Counted from the first letter of the stretch, positions 36,882 to 46,216 are shown. The stretch: DNA of 62,577 bases from Pseudomonadota bacterium (GCA_023386885.1 JAEWIX010000058.1:1-62577), one strand, 5' to 3'. The notes: generated from the letters alone by a model not told the origin. A program made the numbers and translations.

Positions 36882-37596
36882 GGCGATCCCCTAGATATGC
36901 AGCAATGACTTTCGGATCGCGCACCACGTCGGTGGGCTTGCCCTCGACCAGCACTTTGCCGAGATCGAGCACGATGGCGCGATCCACCAGCGGCATGACG
37001 ATTTCCATGACGTGCTCGACCATCAGCACCGTGACGCCGGTTTCGCGCACACGGCGCACCAGTTCGACGCCGGTTTGGGCTTCGAGCGGCGTCAGGCCGG
37101 TCAACACCTCGTCGAGCAGCAACAGCTTCGGCTCGGTGGCGAGTGCCCGCGCCACCTCCAGCCGCCGCTTCTCGGACGGAATCAGTTCGGACGCCATCAC
37201 GTCGGCGCGCGCGGCGAGCCCGGTGAAGTCCAGAACCTCGAACGCCTTGCGCCGTGCAGCACGCATATCCGTGCTGCGGACCAGCGCGCCGACAATGACG
37301 TTGTCGATCACCGTCATGGTCTCGAAGCTCTTGACCACCTGAAAGGTGCGCGCGATGCCGCGCCGGCAACGCTCGGTGGCCGGTGTCGCGGTAATGTCCT
37401 CGCCGTCAAGCCAGATCGTACCCTGCGTCGGCGGTCGCACCCCCGCGATCAAATTGAACAGCGTCGATTTGCCCGCGCCGTTCGGCCCGATCAGGCCGAC
37501 GATCTCGCCGCGCTCGACCGAGATCGTCACATCGCTGTTGGCGACCAATCCCCCGAAGCGCTGCCAGACGCCGCGCGTTTCCAGCAAGGCCGTCAT
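36865..37596 (-). CDS. HAAT-type ABC transporter ATP-binding protein (LivG-like)
   Basis: A 243-residue ABC ATPase with Walker A GPNGAGKST and Walker B LLLLDEVLTGL. The signature is degenerate (LIPSEKRRLEVARAL instead of LSxGQ), as is usual in LivG proteins of the aromatic/other HAAT branch, and Walker B is followed by V instead of P (DEV). The start ATG overlaps the LivM stop in ATGA. The solute is unknown; see the binding protein. Confidence 0.92.
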   Translation of the reverse strand: MTALLETRGVWQRFGGLVANSDVTISVERGEIVGLIGPNGAGKSTLFNLIAGVRPPTQGTIWLDGEDITATPATERCRRGIARTFQVVKSFETMTVIDNVIVGALVRSTDMRAARRKAFEVLDFTGLAARADVMASELIPSEKRRLEVARALATEPKLLLLDEVLTGLTPLEAQTGVELVRRVRETGVTVLMVEHVMEIVMPLVDRAIVLDLGKVLVEGKPTDVVRDPKVIAAYLGDRHAVGA

Positions 37597-38579
37597 CGCA
37601 CCGCCTCCTTCTTGCGCTTGCGGGAGAACAGCCCGAGCAGACCGTCCGGTCGGGTCAGCGAAACGATGACGATCAAGCTACCATAGACGATGAGATCGAC
37701 GCCGCGACCGGAGCCACCGATGAACGAGCGCGTCAGTTCGGTCACCGGGATCAGCACCGCCGCGCCCAGCACCGGCCCCCACAAGGTGCCGATGCCGCCC
37801 AGCACCGCGGGCAACGAAATCAGCAGCGAGAACTGGAAGCTCATGACGGCGTCAGGATCGATATAGGAGACGAACATCGCGTAGAACGCGCCGCCGATGG
37901 CAGTGAGGAACGCCGAGATCGCGCCCGCCCCCATCTTCGACTTGAACACCACCACGCCGAGGCTTTCGGCCGCGTCCGGGTTGTCCTTCACCGCGCGCCA
38001 CCAATAGCCCCACTTCGAATTCTCCAGCCCCCAGGTGACGAGCCAGGCCAGGGCGGCGAAGAACAAGGCGAAGTAGAAGTAAGGCAGCTTCGATCGAGTG
38101 AACTGGAATTTTGCCCAGCTATCCTCGCGCACCATAATGTCGATGCCGAGCGCCGCACCGGCCCAGTCCCAGTTGAGGAACAGCAGATAAGCGATTTCCG
38201 CGATCACGATGGTGGCGATGGCGAAGTAGTGCCCGCCGAGCCGGAAGGTCGGATAGCCCAGCGCCAGCGCGATCAGCGCCGAGATCAGGCCACCGGCCAG
38301 CATCCCGAACCACGGCAGGACGTCGAACTTGGTAAGCAGGATCGCGGTGACGTAAGCGCCGAGCCCGAAATACAGCGCGTGGCCGAGCGATATCTGGCCG
38401 CAATAACCGCCGAGAATGTTCCAGCTCTGGGACAGTCCCGCATACATCAGGGTCAGCACCATGATGTTCTGGACGTAAACATCCTTCACGAACAGCGGCA
38501 CGCAGGCCGCGAGCGCGACAAAGACAGCGGCCAGGATCAGGTCGCGGCGGCGTTGTTTGGCGTGGGTGACGTCGTGCAT
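37593..38579 (-). CDS. HAAT-type ABC transporter permease (LivM-like)
   Basis: A 328-residue inner-membrane permease with about nine hydrophobic helices. The conserved SWNILGGYCGQISLGHALYFG segment (after TM2) and AVKDNPDAAESLGVVVFKSKMGAGAISAFL (the EAA-like loop) are diagnostic of LivM. The ATG at 38579 overlaps the LivH stop by one base (TGATG) and the stop overlaps the LivG start in ATGA, so expression is tightly coupled. Confidence 0.92.
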   Translation of the reverse strand: MHDVTHAKQRRRDLILAAVFVALAACVPLFVKDVYVQNIMVLTLMYAGLSQSWNILGGYCGQISLGHALYFGLGAYVTAILLTKFDVLPWFGMLAGGLISALIALALGYPTFRLGGHYFAIATIVIAEIAYLLFLNWDWAGAALGIDIMVREDSWAKFQFTRSKLPYFYFALFFAALAWLVTWGLENSKWGYWWRAVKDNPDAAESLGVVVFKSKMGAGAISAFLTAIGGAFYAMFVSYIDPDAVMSFQFSLLISLPAVLGGIGTLWGPVLGAAVLIPVTELTRSFIGGSGRGVDLIVYGSLIVIVSLTRPDGLLGLFSRKRKKEAVR

Positions 38580-39463
38580 CAGAGTGATCCGAACAGGCCA
38601 CGCGGGCGAATGAACACCACAAGCAAATAAACGGCATAGATGCCGACCGCCTTTAGCGATGGCGGCATCATCAGCGCGGTCGATGCCTCCACCAGTCCGA
38701 CCAGAATGCCGCCGGCGAAGGCCCCGAACACGCTGCCGAAGCCGCCGAGCGCGACCACCACATAGGCGATCAGCGCGAAGGACGCGCCGACATCGGGATA
38801 GATGTAGAAGAAGGTCGCCATGATCGCGCCGGCGAGCCCGACCAGCGCCGAACCGAGGCCCCAGCCGAGTGCAAACACCCGGTTCTGGTCGATGCCGACC
38901 AGCGCCACCGCGCCGGCGTCCTCGCGCGTCGCCTCAAGCGCGCGGCCGAAGTCGGTGCGCTTGATAAAGAAGTACAGCGCACCGAAAGCGAGGATCGCCA
39001 GCCCCGCGCCGACCAGTTGCGGCACCGGCAGGAAAATGCCGCCGATCGATATGGTTTTTCCGCCAAGCCACGAGTGCGAGATGCTGCGATAATCCGGCGT
39101 GAAGAAATACTGAGCGAGGCCCCGCAGCACGATGGCGAGGCCGAAGGTGGCGAAGATCTGCACCATGCCGACATTGGTTTTCGCCCGCATCGCGAACCTG
39201 ACGATGATCAGATAGACTGCGGCGCCGAACACGAACATGCCGGCGGCCACCAGCGGCATCGACAGTAAGGGGTCGATGGCGAAGAACGCGAACAGGAAGA
39301 AGGCTCCGTACATCGCCAGCATCAGAAATTCGCCGTGGGCGAAGTTGACGATGTTCATCAGGCCGAAGATGAGCGAAAGCCCGACGGCGATGAGGCCGTA
39401 AAGCAGGCCCATCAATAGGCCGCTCGCCAGACTCTGGATAATGGTTTCGGCTGTCACGGACAC
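38579..39463 (-). CDS. HAAT-type ABC transporter permease (LivH-like)
   Basis: A 294-residue permease with about eight hydrophobic segments. GLIAVGLSLIFGLMNIVNFAHGEFLML near the N-terminus and ALGGFGSVFGAFAGGILVGLVEA near the C-terminus are the LivH hallmarks; ALEATREDAGAVALVGID is the loop that contacts the ATPases. It forms the translocation heterodimer with the LivM-like protein. It is separated from the binding-protein gene by 163 bases that hold a family C repeat. Confidence 0.92.
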   Translation of the reverse strand: MSVTAETIIQSLASGLLMGLLYGLIAVGLSLIFGLMNIVNFAHGEFLMLAMYGAFFLFAFFAIDPLLSMPLVAAGMFVFGAAVYLIIVRFAMRAKTNVGMVQIFATFGLAIVLRGLAQYFFTPDYRSISHSWLGGKTISIGGIFLPVPQLVGAGLAILAFGALYFFIKRTDFGRALEATREDAGAVALVGIDQNRVFALGWGLGSALVGLAGAIMATFFYIYPDVGASFALIAYVVVALGGFGSVFGAFAGGILVGLVEASTALMMPPSLKAVGIYAVYLLVVFIRPRGLFGSL

Positions 39464-39481
39464 TGCTCCGCAGTAGAAGAC

Positions 39482-39615
39482 GTCATCCCGAGGTGCGCGC
39501 GCTGGTCATGCAGACGGCATCGGTCAGTCGCGCACCCTCGGAAGATAACAACAACGGGACTTCGCGCATCCTTCGAGGCCGGCCGCGAATGCGGCCCGCG
39601 CCTCAGGATCACGCG
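39482..39615. repeat. Palindromic repeat, family C, inside the ABC operon
   Basis: CGTCATCCCGAGGTGCGCGC at the left and GCATCCTTCGAGGCCGG ... CCTCAGGATCACGC at the right are family C arms. The right half can fold alone (GCCGGCCGC/GCGGCCCGC). It lies between the binding-protein gene and the permease genes, where a hairpin would reduce read-through. Confidence 0.7.
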
Positions 39616-39626
39616 ACGGCCGCACC

Positions 39627-40871
39627 CTACTTCATTGGCCAGATAGCTTCGGCCACCGCCGCCTGCGGCGGGGAGATCGTCACGAACTTCTTGCCGACGT
39701 ATTGCAACAGCACCGGATCGGCATCCTGGTTCTGGCCCTGGGCATCGAACTTGATGTCCTTCCACGGCATGATGGTGTGATCGCCCGGGATGTTGGTGGC
39801 GACCAGCGCCTGACGAATCTTCTCGCCATCGGTCGACTTGGCACGATTGATCGCCTCGGCAATCACGATCAGGCCCATGAACTGCCGCGACGAATAGTCG
39901 TTCAAGTCCTTGCCGGAGCGCTTCTTGTACATCTCGTTGATCTTGCCGACCATCGGCCGCTTCTGAGCGAGATCGAGCGAGAAGCTGCCGCGCGAGATCA
40001 CGCCCTCGAGCTTGTCGCCCACGGCGTCATAAGTGGCCTTCTCGGAGAAGCCGGCATCCTGCGCGACGATGTTCTTCGGCTTGTAGCCGAGTTCGGCCAT
40101 GGTCTTGACCAGCAGGATGGCGTCGGTGGTGTAGCTCGACGGCATCAACACGTCGGCATTCGCCGCCTTGAGCTGCTGCACCTCGGCGGTGAGCGAAGGC
40201 GAGTTGGCGCGATACTTGATATCGGCGACGATCTTGTAACCGCGCTCCTTGGCCAGAGCGAGTTGCGCATTGGCGGAGTCGGTGCCGAAGATGGTGTCTT
40301 CGTGGAACAGCGACAATGTCTCGATCTTCTGGCCCTTCTTCTTCAGCGCATCGAAGAAATCGAACATCGCCCGCGAGAACATCTCGTCGTGCGGCGCGGC
40401 GCGGAAGTAGAACTTGAGGCCGCGACGCTGAAGACTGGGCGAGGAGTTATCGGCCGAAACAAACGGAATCTGGTAACGCTCGCAGATCTGACTGACGGTG
40501 ACGGCGACGGCGCTCTGATAGGTGCCGACGATGGCACACACTTTCTCTTGGGTGATGAGGCGCTCGGCTTCGGCGCGGCCTTTTTGCGGATCGGCCTGAT
40601 GGTCGGCGAACACCAGGCGAATTTTCGCTCCGCCAAGGCCGGGAAGCCCCTCGTCGTGCGCCAGCGGCAGGTCGAAATCATACTTGCTGTTGATGATGTC
40701 CTGCGCGGTCTCAAAAGCGTGCTTGGCATCGACGCCGATCTGCGCGCTCGCACCCGAGAGCGGATACAGCACTCCGATCACCACTTCCTTGGTTTGGGCA
40801 CGGGCCGCGAGCGGCAATAGCGCGGCGGAAGCGGTCGCTCCCAGCAAGACGGTTCGGCGCGTAATGGTCAT
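39627..40871 (-). CDS. HAAT-type ABC transporter substrate-binding protein
   Basis: A 414-residue periplasmic binding protein with an N-terminal export signal (TRRTVLLGATASAALLPLAARA, cut near AARA-QT). The mature part starts VVIGVLYPLSGASAQIG, the typical opening of Leu/Ile/Val-binding-like proteins; SADNSSPSLQRRGLKFYFR and LMPSSYTTDAILLV line the two lobes. The ligand cannot be read from sequence. Neighbouring sugar-acid genes make a tetronate-like or other organic acid possible, by inference only. The ATG has GAGGAAA 6 bases upstream and heads the transporter operon. Confidence 0.9.
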   Translation of the reverse strand: MTITRRTVLLGATASAALLPLAARAQTKEVVIGVLYPLSGASAQIGVDAKHAFETAQDIINSKYDFDLPLAHDEGLPGLGGAKIRLVFADHQADPQKGRAEAERLITQEKVCAIVGTYQSAVAVTVSQICERYQIPFVSADNSSPSLQRRGLKFYFRAAPHDEMFSRAMFDFFDALKKKGQKIETLSLFHEDTIFGTDSANAQLALAKERGYKIVADIKYRANSPSLTAEVQQLKAANADVLMPSSYTTDAILLVKTMAELGYKPKNIVAQDAGFSEKATYDAVGDKLEGVISRGSFSLDLAQKRPMVGKINEMYKKRSGKDLNDYSSRQFMGLIVIAEAINRAKSTDGEKIRQALVATNIPGDHTIMPWKDIKFDAQGQNQDADPVLLQYVGKKFVTISPPQAAVAEAIWPMK

Positions 40872-40958
40872 GTTGTTTCCTCTCCAGCCAACTGATGTTG
40901 TTTCAGCGATTTTTGTTTCGGCTTGTTTGGTTTGCCGATTGAAAGGTAAGGCAAAGCG

Positions 40959-41780
40959 TCAAAGCACGGCAAGCTGCTTGTTCTTGAGGTCGGTGACAAG
41001 CATCAATCCCGGCGCATGCGTGATGGCGAACGGCACCTTCGCAGCCGCGATCACCGCTTGCGGCGTCACCCCGCAGGCCCAGAACACCGGAATTTCATCG
41101 GAGCGGATCGACACCGCATCGCCGTAATCGGGCTTGGCGATGTCGGCGATACCGATCGACTGCGGCAGCCCGAGATGCACGGGCGCGCCATGCACCGACG
41201 GATAACGCGAGGTGATCTGCACCGCGCGGATCGCATCGGCGGGCTTCAGCGGCCGCATCGACACCACCATCGGCCCGGCGAAAGGCCCTGCCGATTTGCA
41301 AGCGATGTTGGTCCGGTACATCGGAACCCGGACGTTCTGCTCGATATGGCGGATGGGAATGTCGTCCGCAAGCAGTGCCTCCTCGAACGAGAACGAACAG
41401 CCGATCACAAAGGCCACGAGATCGTCGCGCCAGTGCGCCTTGATGTCGAGTGGCTCCTCCACTGCCTCGCCGTCGCGCCAGACACGATAACGCGGCACAT
41501 CGGTGCGGATATCGAGATCGAGGCCGAGCGATGGAATGCGCGGATCGCCCACCTCGGACATGCCGATGATCGGACACGGCTTGGGATTGAGCTGGCAGAA
41601 GCGATGGAACGCAGCGGCGTCTTTCTCCGGCAAGATCGCGAGATTGCCCTGCACATAACCGGGCGCGACGCCGGCGGTCTGTTCGGCGTTGCCGTTGCGA
41701 CAGGCGAGACGCGCCGCAACGCTCGGTGAGACACCGCCATCGGCATCGATGCCCTCAGGCTTTCGCGCTGCGTTAGTCAC
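40959..41780 (-). CDS. DUF1445 putative hydro-lyase (D-glutamate cyclase-like family)
   Basis: A 273-residue protein of the UPF0317/DUF1445 family: GVAPGYVQGNLAILP, CPIIGMSEVGDP, FVIGCSFSFEEALL and VFWACGVTPQAVI are its conserved segments. The eukaryotic relative contains a D-glutamate cyclase; bacterial members are annotated only as putative hydro-lyases. The start is GTG at 41780 with GGGGGA upstream. It lies 87 bases upstream of the ABC operon on the same strand and is divergent from a LysR gene, so the regulator probably controls it. Confidence 0.85.
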   Translation of the reverse strand: MTNAARKPEGIDADGGVSPSVAARLACRNGNAEQTAGVAPGYVQGNLAILPEKDAAAFHRFCQLNPKPCPIIGMSEVGDPRIPSLGLDLDIRTDVPRYRVWRDGEAVEEPLDIKAHWRDDLVAFVIGCSFSFEEALLADDIPIRHIEQNVRVPMYRTNIACKSAGPFAGPMVVSMRPLKPADAIRAVQITSRYPSVHGAPVHLGLPQSIGIADIAKPDYGDAVSIRSDEIPVFWACGVTPQAVIAAAKVPFAITHAPGLMLVTDLKNKQLAVL

Positions 41781-41859
41781 CTGGCGTCCCCCGTTCTTCT
41801 CGACAGCAAATGGGACACAGGTCTAACATAATGTCTAATCGTTGTTTTTAATCAAGATC

Positions 41860-41876
41860 GATAAATCGAATTTATC
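41860..41876. promoter_or_regulatory. LysR-type operator (T-N11-A dyad)
   Basis: GATAAATCGAATTTATC has perfect 7-bp arms around CGA and contains TAAATCGAATTTA, the T-N11-A layout of LysR boxes. It lies 17 bases before the LysR gene start and 80 bases from the divergent DUF1445 gene. A tandem GTCTAA (41821 and 41833) lies next to it. Confidence 0.6.
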
Positions 41877-41893
41877 CGACATGAGCGGGGCGC

Positions 41894-42790
41894 ATGGTCG
41901 ATTTCAAAGCCATCGAGACTTTCCTCTGGGTCGTGACGCTCGGCAGTTTTCGCGGCGCGGCGCAGAAACTCAACACCACGCAGCCGGCGATTTCGCAGCG
42001 CATCGCGCAACTCGAAGGCGACATGGGCGTGCAGTTATTGAAGCGCGACCGTCGCGCGGCGACGCCGACGCCGGCAGGCCGGCGCCTGATGCTCTACGCC
42101 GAAAAACTGATCGGCCTGCGTTCCGAGATGATGGCGTCAGTCAGCGATCGCACCGAGATGCGCGGCGTGCTGCGGCTCGGCGTCGCCGAAACCATCGTTC
42201 ACACCTGGCTGTCGCAACTGATCAAGAGCGTCAACCAGACCTACCCCAACCTGTCGCTGGAAATCGAGGTCGATATCACCTCGAACCTGCGTGCGCGCCT
42301 GCTCGCGCAGGAGATCGAACTCGCGTTCCTGATGGGGCCGCTGTCGATTTCCAACATCCGTAATCGCGTGCTTGGCGATTATCCGATTGGCTTCGTCGCG
42401 AGCCCCTCGCTCGGCCTCGGCAAAGGGCCGCTGACGACGGACGATTTGGCGAAGTTTCCGATCATCACCTTTCCACGCCGCACCCAGCCCTATGAGTGGG
42501 TGAGATCGCTGTTCAATCGCCCCGACCTGCCGGCGATGCGGTTGCACGCCAGCGCATCGCTGGCCACCGTGATCCACATGACGCTGGAAGGGCTCGGCAT
42601 CGCCGTCATTCCCCGCGCTATCGTCGAGAACGAGATCGCAGACGGCAGCCTGCAACTGCTCTCGACCGACGTGCTTCTGCCGCCGCTCACCTTCTCGGCA
42701 AGCTGGCTCGCCTCGCCCGATACGGTGGCAATCGAACTGGTCGCCGATCTTGCCGTCCAACTCGCGCAGAAAGCGCGGTTCGTCACCTGA
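41894..42790 (+). CDS. LysR-family transcriptional regulator
   Basis: A 298-residue LysR protein: helix-turn-helix MVDFKAIETFLWVVTLGSFRGAAQKLNTTQPAISQRIAQLEGDMG at the N-terminus, then an effector domain (RGVLRLGVAETIVHTWLSQL ...). It is divergent from the DUF1445 gene, with a T-N11-A dyad in between, so it probably regulates that gene, itself and perhaps the importer behind it. The effector is unknown. The ATG at 41894 follows a GGGG-rich site. Confidence 0.92.
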   Translation: MVDFKAIETFLWVVTLGSFRGAAQKLNTTQPAISQRIAQLEGDMGVQLLKRDRRAATPTPAGRRLMLYAEKLIGLRSEMMASVSDRTEMRGVLRLGVAETIVHTWLSQLIKSVNQTYPNLSLEIEVDITSNLRARLLAQEIELAFLMGPLSISNIRNRVLGDYPIGFVASPSLGLGKGPLTTDDLAKFPIITFPRRTQPYEWVRSLFNRPDLPAMRLHASASLATVIHMTLEGLGIAVIPRAIVENEIADGSLQLLSTDVLLPPLTFSASWLASPDTVAIELVADLAVQLAQKARFVT

Positions 42791-42884
42791 CGTCACGACA
42801 TCGCCACACCCGGTTGACGCTTCCGTCACGGCGCGGCAATGAATCAGACCATATGTCGTCCCTCGCACGATCCGGAGCCGTCCC

Positions 42885-44138
42885 ATGAGCGCCAAGCCAT
42901 CCAACCTGCAGATCGATTCCGGCCGCTTGTGGGGGGCCATCCATGACACAGCGAAGTTCGGCGCGACCGCCAAGGGTGGTGTGCGGCGATTGACGCTCGG
43001 CTCCGAGGACAAGCAGGTGCGCGACTGGTTCCGCGATGCCTGCAACGCAGCCGGCCTCGAAGTGCATGTCGATGCGCTCGGCTCGATGTTCGGCCTGCGC
43101 AAGGGACGCGACATGTCGAAGCCGCCTCTGGGCATCGGCTCCCACCTCGATACCCAACCGACCGGCGGCAAATATGACGGCATCCTCGGCACCCTCGCTG
43201 CGCTGGAAGTGGTGCGGACGCTGAACGATGCCGGCATCGAAACCGAAACGCCGCTGTGCATCATCAACTGGACCAACGAGGAAGGTTCGCGCTTCGCCCC
43301 GGCGATGATGGCCTCGGCGACTTACGCCGGCGACTACACCACCGACGACATCTGGAGCCGCAAGGACGCCACCGGCGTCTCCGTCAAGGAGGCGCTCGAC
43401 GGCATCGGCTATCGCGGCAGCGAACCGGTCGGCCAACGCAAGCTCGGCGCGTTCCTCGAACTGCACATCGAACAGGGACCGTTGCTGGAAGCCGAAGGCA
43501 AGACGGTCGGCGTGGTCGATCGCGGTCAGGGCATCATCTGGTACGACGGCCACGTCACCGGGTTTGAGAGCCACGCCGGCACCACGCCGATGCCGCTGCG
43601 ACGCGATGCACTGTCAGCCATGGCGGAACTGACGCTGGCGATCGAAAAGATCGCGCTTGCTCACGCCCCGAATGCCGTCGCCACCATCGGCGAGGTCAAC
43701 ATCGCCAATCCGTCGCGCAACGTCATTCCCGGCGAGATCGCCTTTACCCTCGATGTCCGCAGCCCGGATACGGCCATCATGGATGCTCTGGATCGCGATA
43801 TTCGCGCGGCCCTCAGTGAGATCGCAACGCGCCGCCGCGTCGAGATCACGCTGGAGCAGATCTGGCGCAAGCCGCCGACCATTTTCGACGGCAAGCTGGT
43901 CGATGCCGTTCAAGCCGCCGCCACCGAGCTCGGCTACAGCTATCGCCGCATCACCTCCGGCGCCGGACATGATGCCTGCAATGTCGCGTCCGTCATCCCC
44001 GCCGCGATGATTTTCGTTCCGTGCAAGGACGGCATCAGCCACAACGAACTCGAGGACGCGACGCAAGCCGATTGCAGCGCCGGCGCCAACGTGTTGTTGC
44101 ATGCGGTTCTCGCGGTCGCGGGCGTCGCGAACAAGTAG
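42885..44138 (+). CDS. M20-family Zn amidohydrolase (N-carbamoyl-L-amino acid hydrolase / allantoate amidohydrolase-like)
   Basis: A 417-residue binuclear zinc hydrolase. Metal ligands are visible: H87 (GSHLDTQ), D98 (GGKYDGILG), E132/E133 (TNEEGSRF), H194 (LELHIEQGP) and H386 (ISHNELED). This set and HIEQGPLLE define the carbamoylase/ureidoglycolate-type branch, which cuts C-N bonds of N-carbamoyl amino acids or allantoate-like ureides. The ATG has GGAG 9 bases upstream. The hydroxyacid dehydrogenase gene follows 34 bases downstream and is likely cotranscribed. Confidence 0.9.
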   Translation: MSAKPSNLQIDSGRLWGAIHDTAKFGATAKGGVRRLTLGSEDKQVRDWFRDACNAAGLEVHVDALGSMFGLRKGRDMSKPPLGIGSHLDTQPTGGKYDGILGTLAALEVVRTLNDAGIETETPLCIINWTNEEGSRFAPAMMASATYAGDYTTDDIWSRKDATGVSVKEALDGIGYRGSEPVGQRKLGAFLELHIEQGPLLEAEGKTVGVVDRGQGIIWYDGHVTGFESHAGTTPMPLRRDALSAMAELTLAIEKIALAHAPNAVATIGEVNIANPSRNVIPGEIAFTLDVRSPDTAIMDALDRDIRAALSEIATRRRVEITLEQIWRKPPTIFDGKLVDAVQAAATELGYSYRRITSGAGHDACNVASVIPAAMIFVPCKDGISHNELEDATQADCSAGANVLLHAVLAVAGVANK

Positions 44139-44172
44139 GCCCCCCGTCAACTCCAGTCACAGGACGGTCCTT

Positions 44173-45087
44173 GTGAAGGCAGTCTTTATCGACGCGAACG
44201 AGTCGCTGGCGGCGATTTTCGAGCGGTTGATCCGGCCCGGCGATCCGCCGCACCGTATCAATTGCGATCCGGATATCGCTCCGACCGACGTGCCTTCCAT
44301 TCTCGATGGCGCCGATACCGTCATCATCGACCACACCGCGCTGCCGACCGACGTTGCCCGCAGTTGCAGCGGCCTCAAGCACGTGATCTTTCTCGGCACC
44401 GGCGCGCGCAGCTATATGAATCCGGAGGAACTGGCCACCCTCGACATCGATGTGCGTATCATCAAAGGCTACGGCGATACGGCTGTCGCCGAATGCGCGA
44501 TCGCCCTGATGTGGGAGGCGGCGCGCGGCCTCTCCCAGATGGACCGCGGCATCCGCGGCGGCAACTGGCTCCGCGACGAAGCCATGCAACTCACCGGCAA
44601 GACGCTGGGTCTGATCGGGTTCGGCGGCATCGCCGCCGAGGTCGCCCGCATCGCATCCGGCAGCGGCATGCGGGTACTGGCCTGGAATCGAACCGCCAGA
44701 CAGAATGACCTTGTTTCATTTGTCGGGCTCGACGAATTGCTGGCGCAAAGCGATGTGATCTCGCTGCACTTGCTCCTGACCGACGAGACACGCGGGTTCT
44801 TGTCCCGCGAACGCATCGCGGCGATGAAGCGCGGCGCGATCCTCGTCAATACCGCACGCGGCGCGCTGGTCGACGAGGCGGCCATGATCGATGCATTGCG
44901 TTCAGGACACCTGCGCCATGCCGGGCTCGATGTGTTCATCACCGAACCGCTGCCGCCCGACCATGAACTGACCCAACTGCCCAACGTCACGCTGTCGGCG
45001 CATTCGGCCTTCCGCACGCCGGAGGCCAGCGAGAACTTGATCGCGGCCGCCATCGCGCATTGCCGGGACATCGCGGCAGGAAAGTAG
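44173..45087 (+). CDS. D-2-hydroxyacid dehydrogenase family protein
   Basis: A 304-residue NAD(P)-dependent dehydrogenase. LTGKTLGLIGFGGIAAEVARIA is the dinucleotide-binding segment; LVNTARGALVDEAAM contains the substrate-binding Arg, followed by the catalytic Glu region and the histidine in LSAHSAF. It interconverts a 2-hydroxyacid and a 2-oxoacid of unknown identity. The start is GTG at 44173 with AGGACG upstream. It follows the M20 hydrolase by 34 bases and is convergent with the tartrate-dehydrogenase-like gene. Confidence 0.88.
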   Translation: MKAVFIDANESLAAIFERLIRPGDPPHRINCDPDIAPTDVPSILDGADTVIIDHTALPTDVARSCSGLKHVIFLGTGARSYMNPEELATLDIDVRIIKGYGDTAVAECAIALMWEAARGLSQMDRGIRGGNWLRDEAMQLTGKTLGLIGFGGIAAEVARIASGSGMRVLAWNRTARQNDLVSFVGLDELLAQSDVISLHLLLTDETRGFLSRERIAAMKRGAILVNTARGALVDEAAMIDALRSGHLRHAGLDVFITEPLPPDHELTQLPNVTLSAHSAFRTPEASENLIAAAIAHCRDIAAGK

Positions 45088-45136
45088 TCACCGAGGGCCG
45101 CAATCTTCCGACCGCGAGCCCACGCGGCCTTTGCCT

Positions 45137-46216
45137 CTACTCCACCATCTCCGCCACGGCCTTGCCGCACGCGGTCGTATCCGCATTGCCGCCGAGATCG
45201 CGCGTGCGCAGCGTACGCTCCGCCAACGTCCCCTCAATGGCATCGACGATGGCCTTCGCCGCGGCCGCCTCACCGAGGTGCTCCAGCATCATCGCACCCG
45301 ACCAGATCATGCCGATAGGGTTGGCGATGCCCTGCCCCGCGATGTCCGGCGCCGAGCCATGCACCGGTTCGAACACCGACGGAAAATCGCCGGTCGGATT
45401 GATGTTGCCAGACGGCGCGATGCCGATGGTACCGGTACAGGCCGGACCGAGATCGGACAGGATATCGCCGAACAGGTTGGAGCCGACCACGACGTCGAAC
45501 CAGTCCGGATGCAGCACGAAATGCGCGGTCAGGATATCGATGTGATACTTGTCCCACTTCACCTTGGGATAGTTCTTCGCCATCGCTTCGACGCGCTCGT
45601 CCCAATACGGCATGGTGATCGAGATGCCGTTGGATTTGGTCGCCGAGGTCAGATGCTTCTTCGGCCGCGACTGTGCCAGATCGAAGGCGAACTTGAGAAT
45701 GCGGTCGACGCCGGTGCGCGTCATCACGGTCTGCTGGGTGACGAATTCGCGGTCCGTGTCTCCGAACATGCGACCACCCACCGATGAATACTCGCCTTCG
45801 GTGTTCTCGCGGACCACCCAGAAATCGATATCGCCCGGCTTGCGGCCGGCAAGCGGCGACGGCACGCCGGGCATCAGCCGCACCGGGCGCAGATTGACGT
45901 ACTGGTCGAACTCGCGCCGGAACTTGAGCAGCGATCCCCACAGCGAAACGTGATCCGGAATCTTTTCCGGCCAGCCGACCGCGCCGAAGTAGATCGCATC
46001 ATGCGATCCGATCTTCTCTTTCCAGTCGTCCGGCATCATCTGCTGATGCTTGGCGTAGTAATCCCACGACGCGAAATCGAAATGATCGAAATGAAGCTGA
46101 ACGCCATGCTTTTTGGCGGCCGCCTCCATCACCCGCAAGCCTTCGGGAACGACCTCCTTGCCGATGCCGTCGCCGGGAATGACGGCAATCCGATAGGTCT
46201 TTTTGGACTTGCTCAC
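45137..46216 (-). CDS. Tartrate dehydrogenase / decarboxylase-like (TtuC/DmlA family) enzyme
   Basis: A 359-residue member of the isocitrate/isopropylmalate dehydrogenase superfamily. IPGDGIGKEVVPEG opens the protein; RENTEGEYSSVGG, the metal-site segment GDILSDLGPACTGTIG and EPVHGSAPDIAGQGIANP are intact. The length and SLLKFRREFDQYVNLRP fit tartrate dehydrogenase, which also acts on D-malate. The start is GTG at 46216 with AAGGA upstream. It is divergent from the second ABC importer, sharing a 259-base control region. Confidence 0.9.
   Translation of the reverse strand: MSKSKKTYRIAVIPGDGIGKEVVPEGLRVMEAAAKKHGVQLHFDHFDFASWDYYAKHQQMMPDDWKEKIGSHDAIYFGAVGWPEKIPDHVSLWGSLLKFRREFDQYVNLRPVRLMPGVPSPLAGRKPGDIDFWVVRENTEGEYSSVGGRMFGDTDREFVTQQTVMTRTGVDRILKFAFDLAQSRPKKHLTSATKSNGISITMPYWDERVEAMAKNYPKVKWDKYHIDILTAHFVLHPDWFDVVVGSNLFGDILSDLGPACTGTIGIAPSGNINPTGDFPSVFEPVHGSAPDIAGQGIANPIGMIWSGAMMLEHLGEAAAAKAIVDAIEGTLAERTLRTRDLGGNADTTACGKAVAEMVE

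Noticed and set aside
45093..45130. Terminator between the convergent hydroxyacid and tartrate-like dehydrogenase genes
   Set aside because: GGCCGC/GCGGCC arms exist but the loop is over 20 bases and no clean T tract follows.
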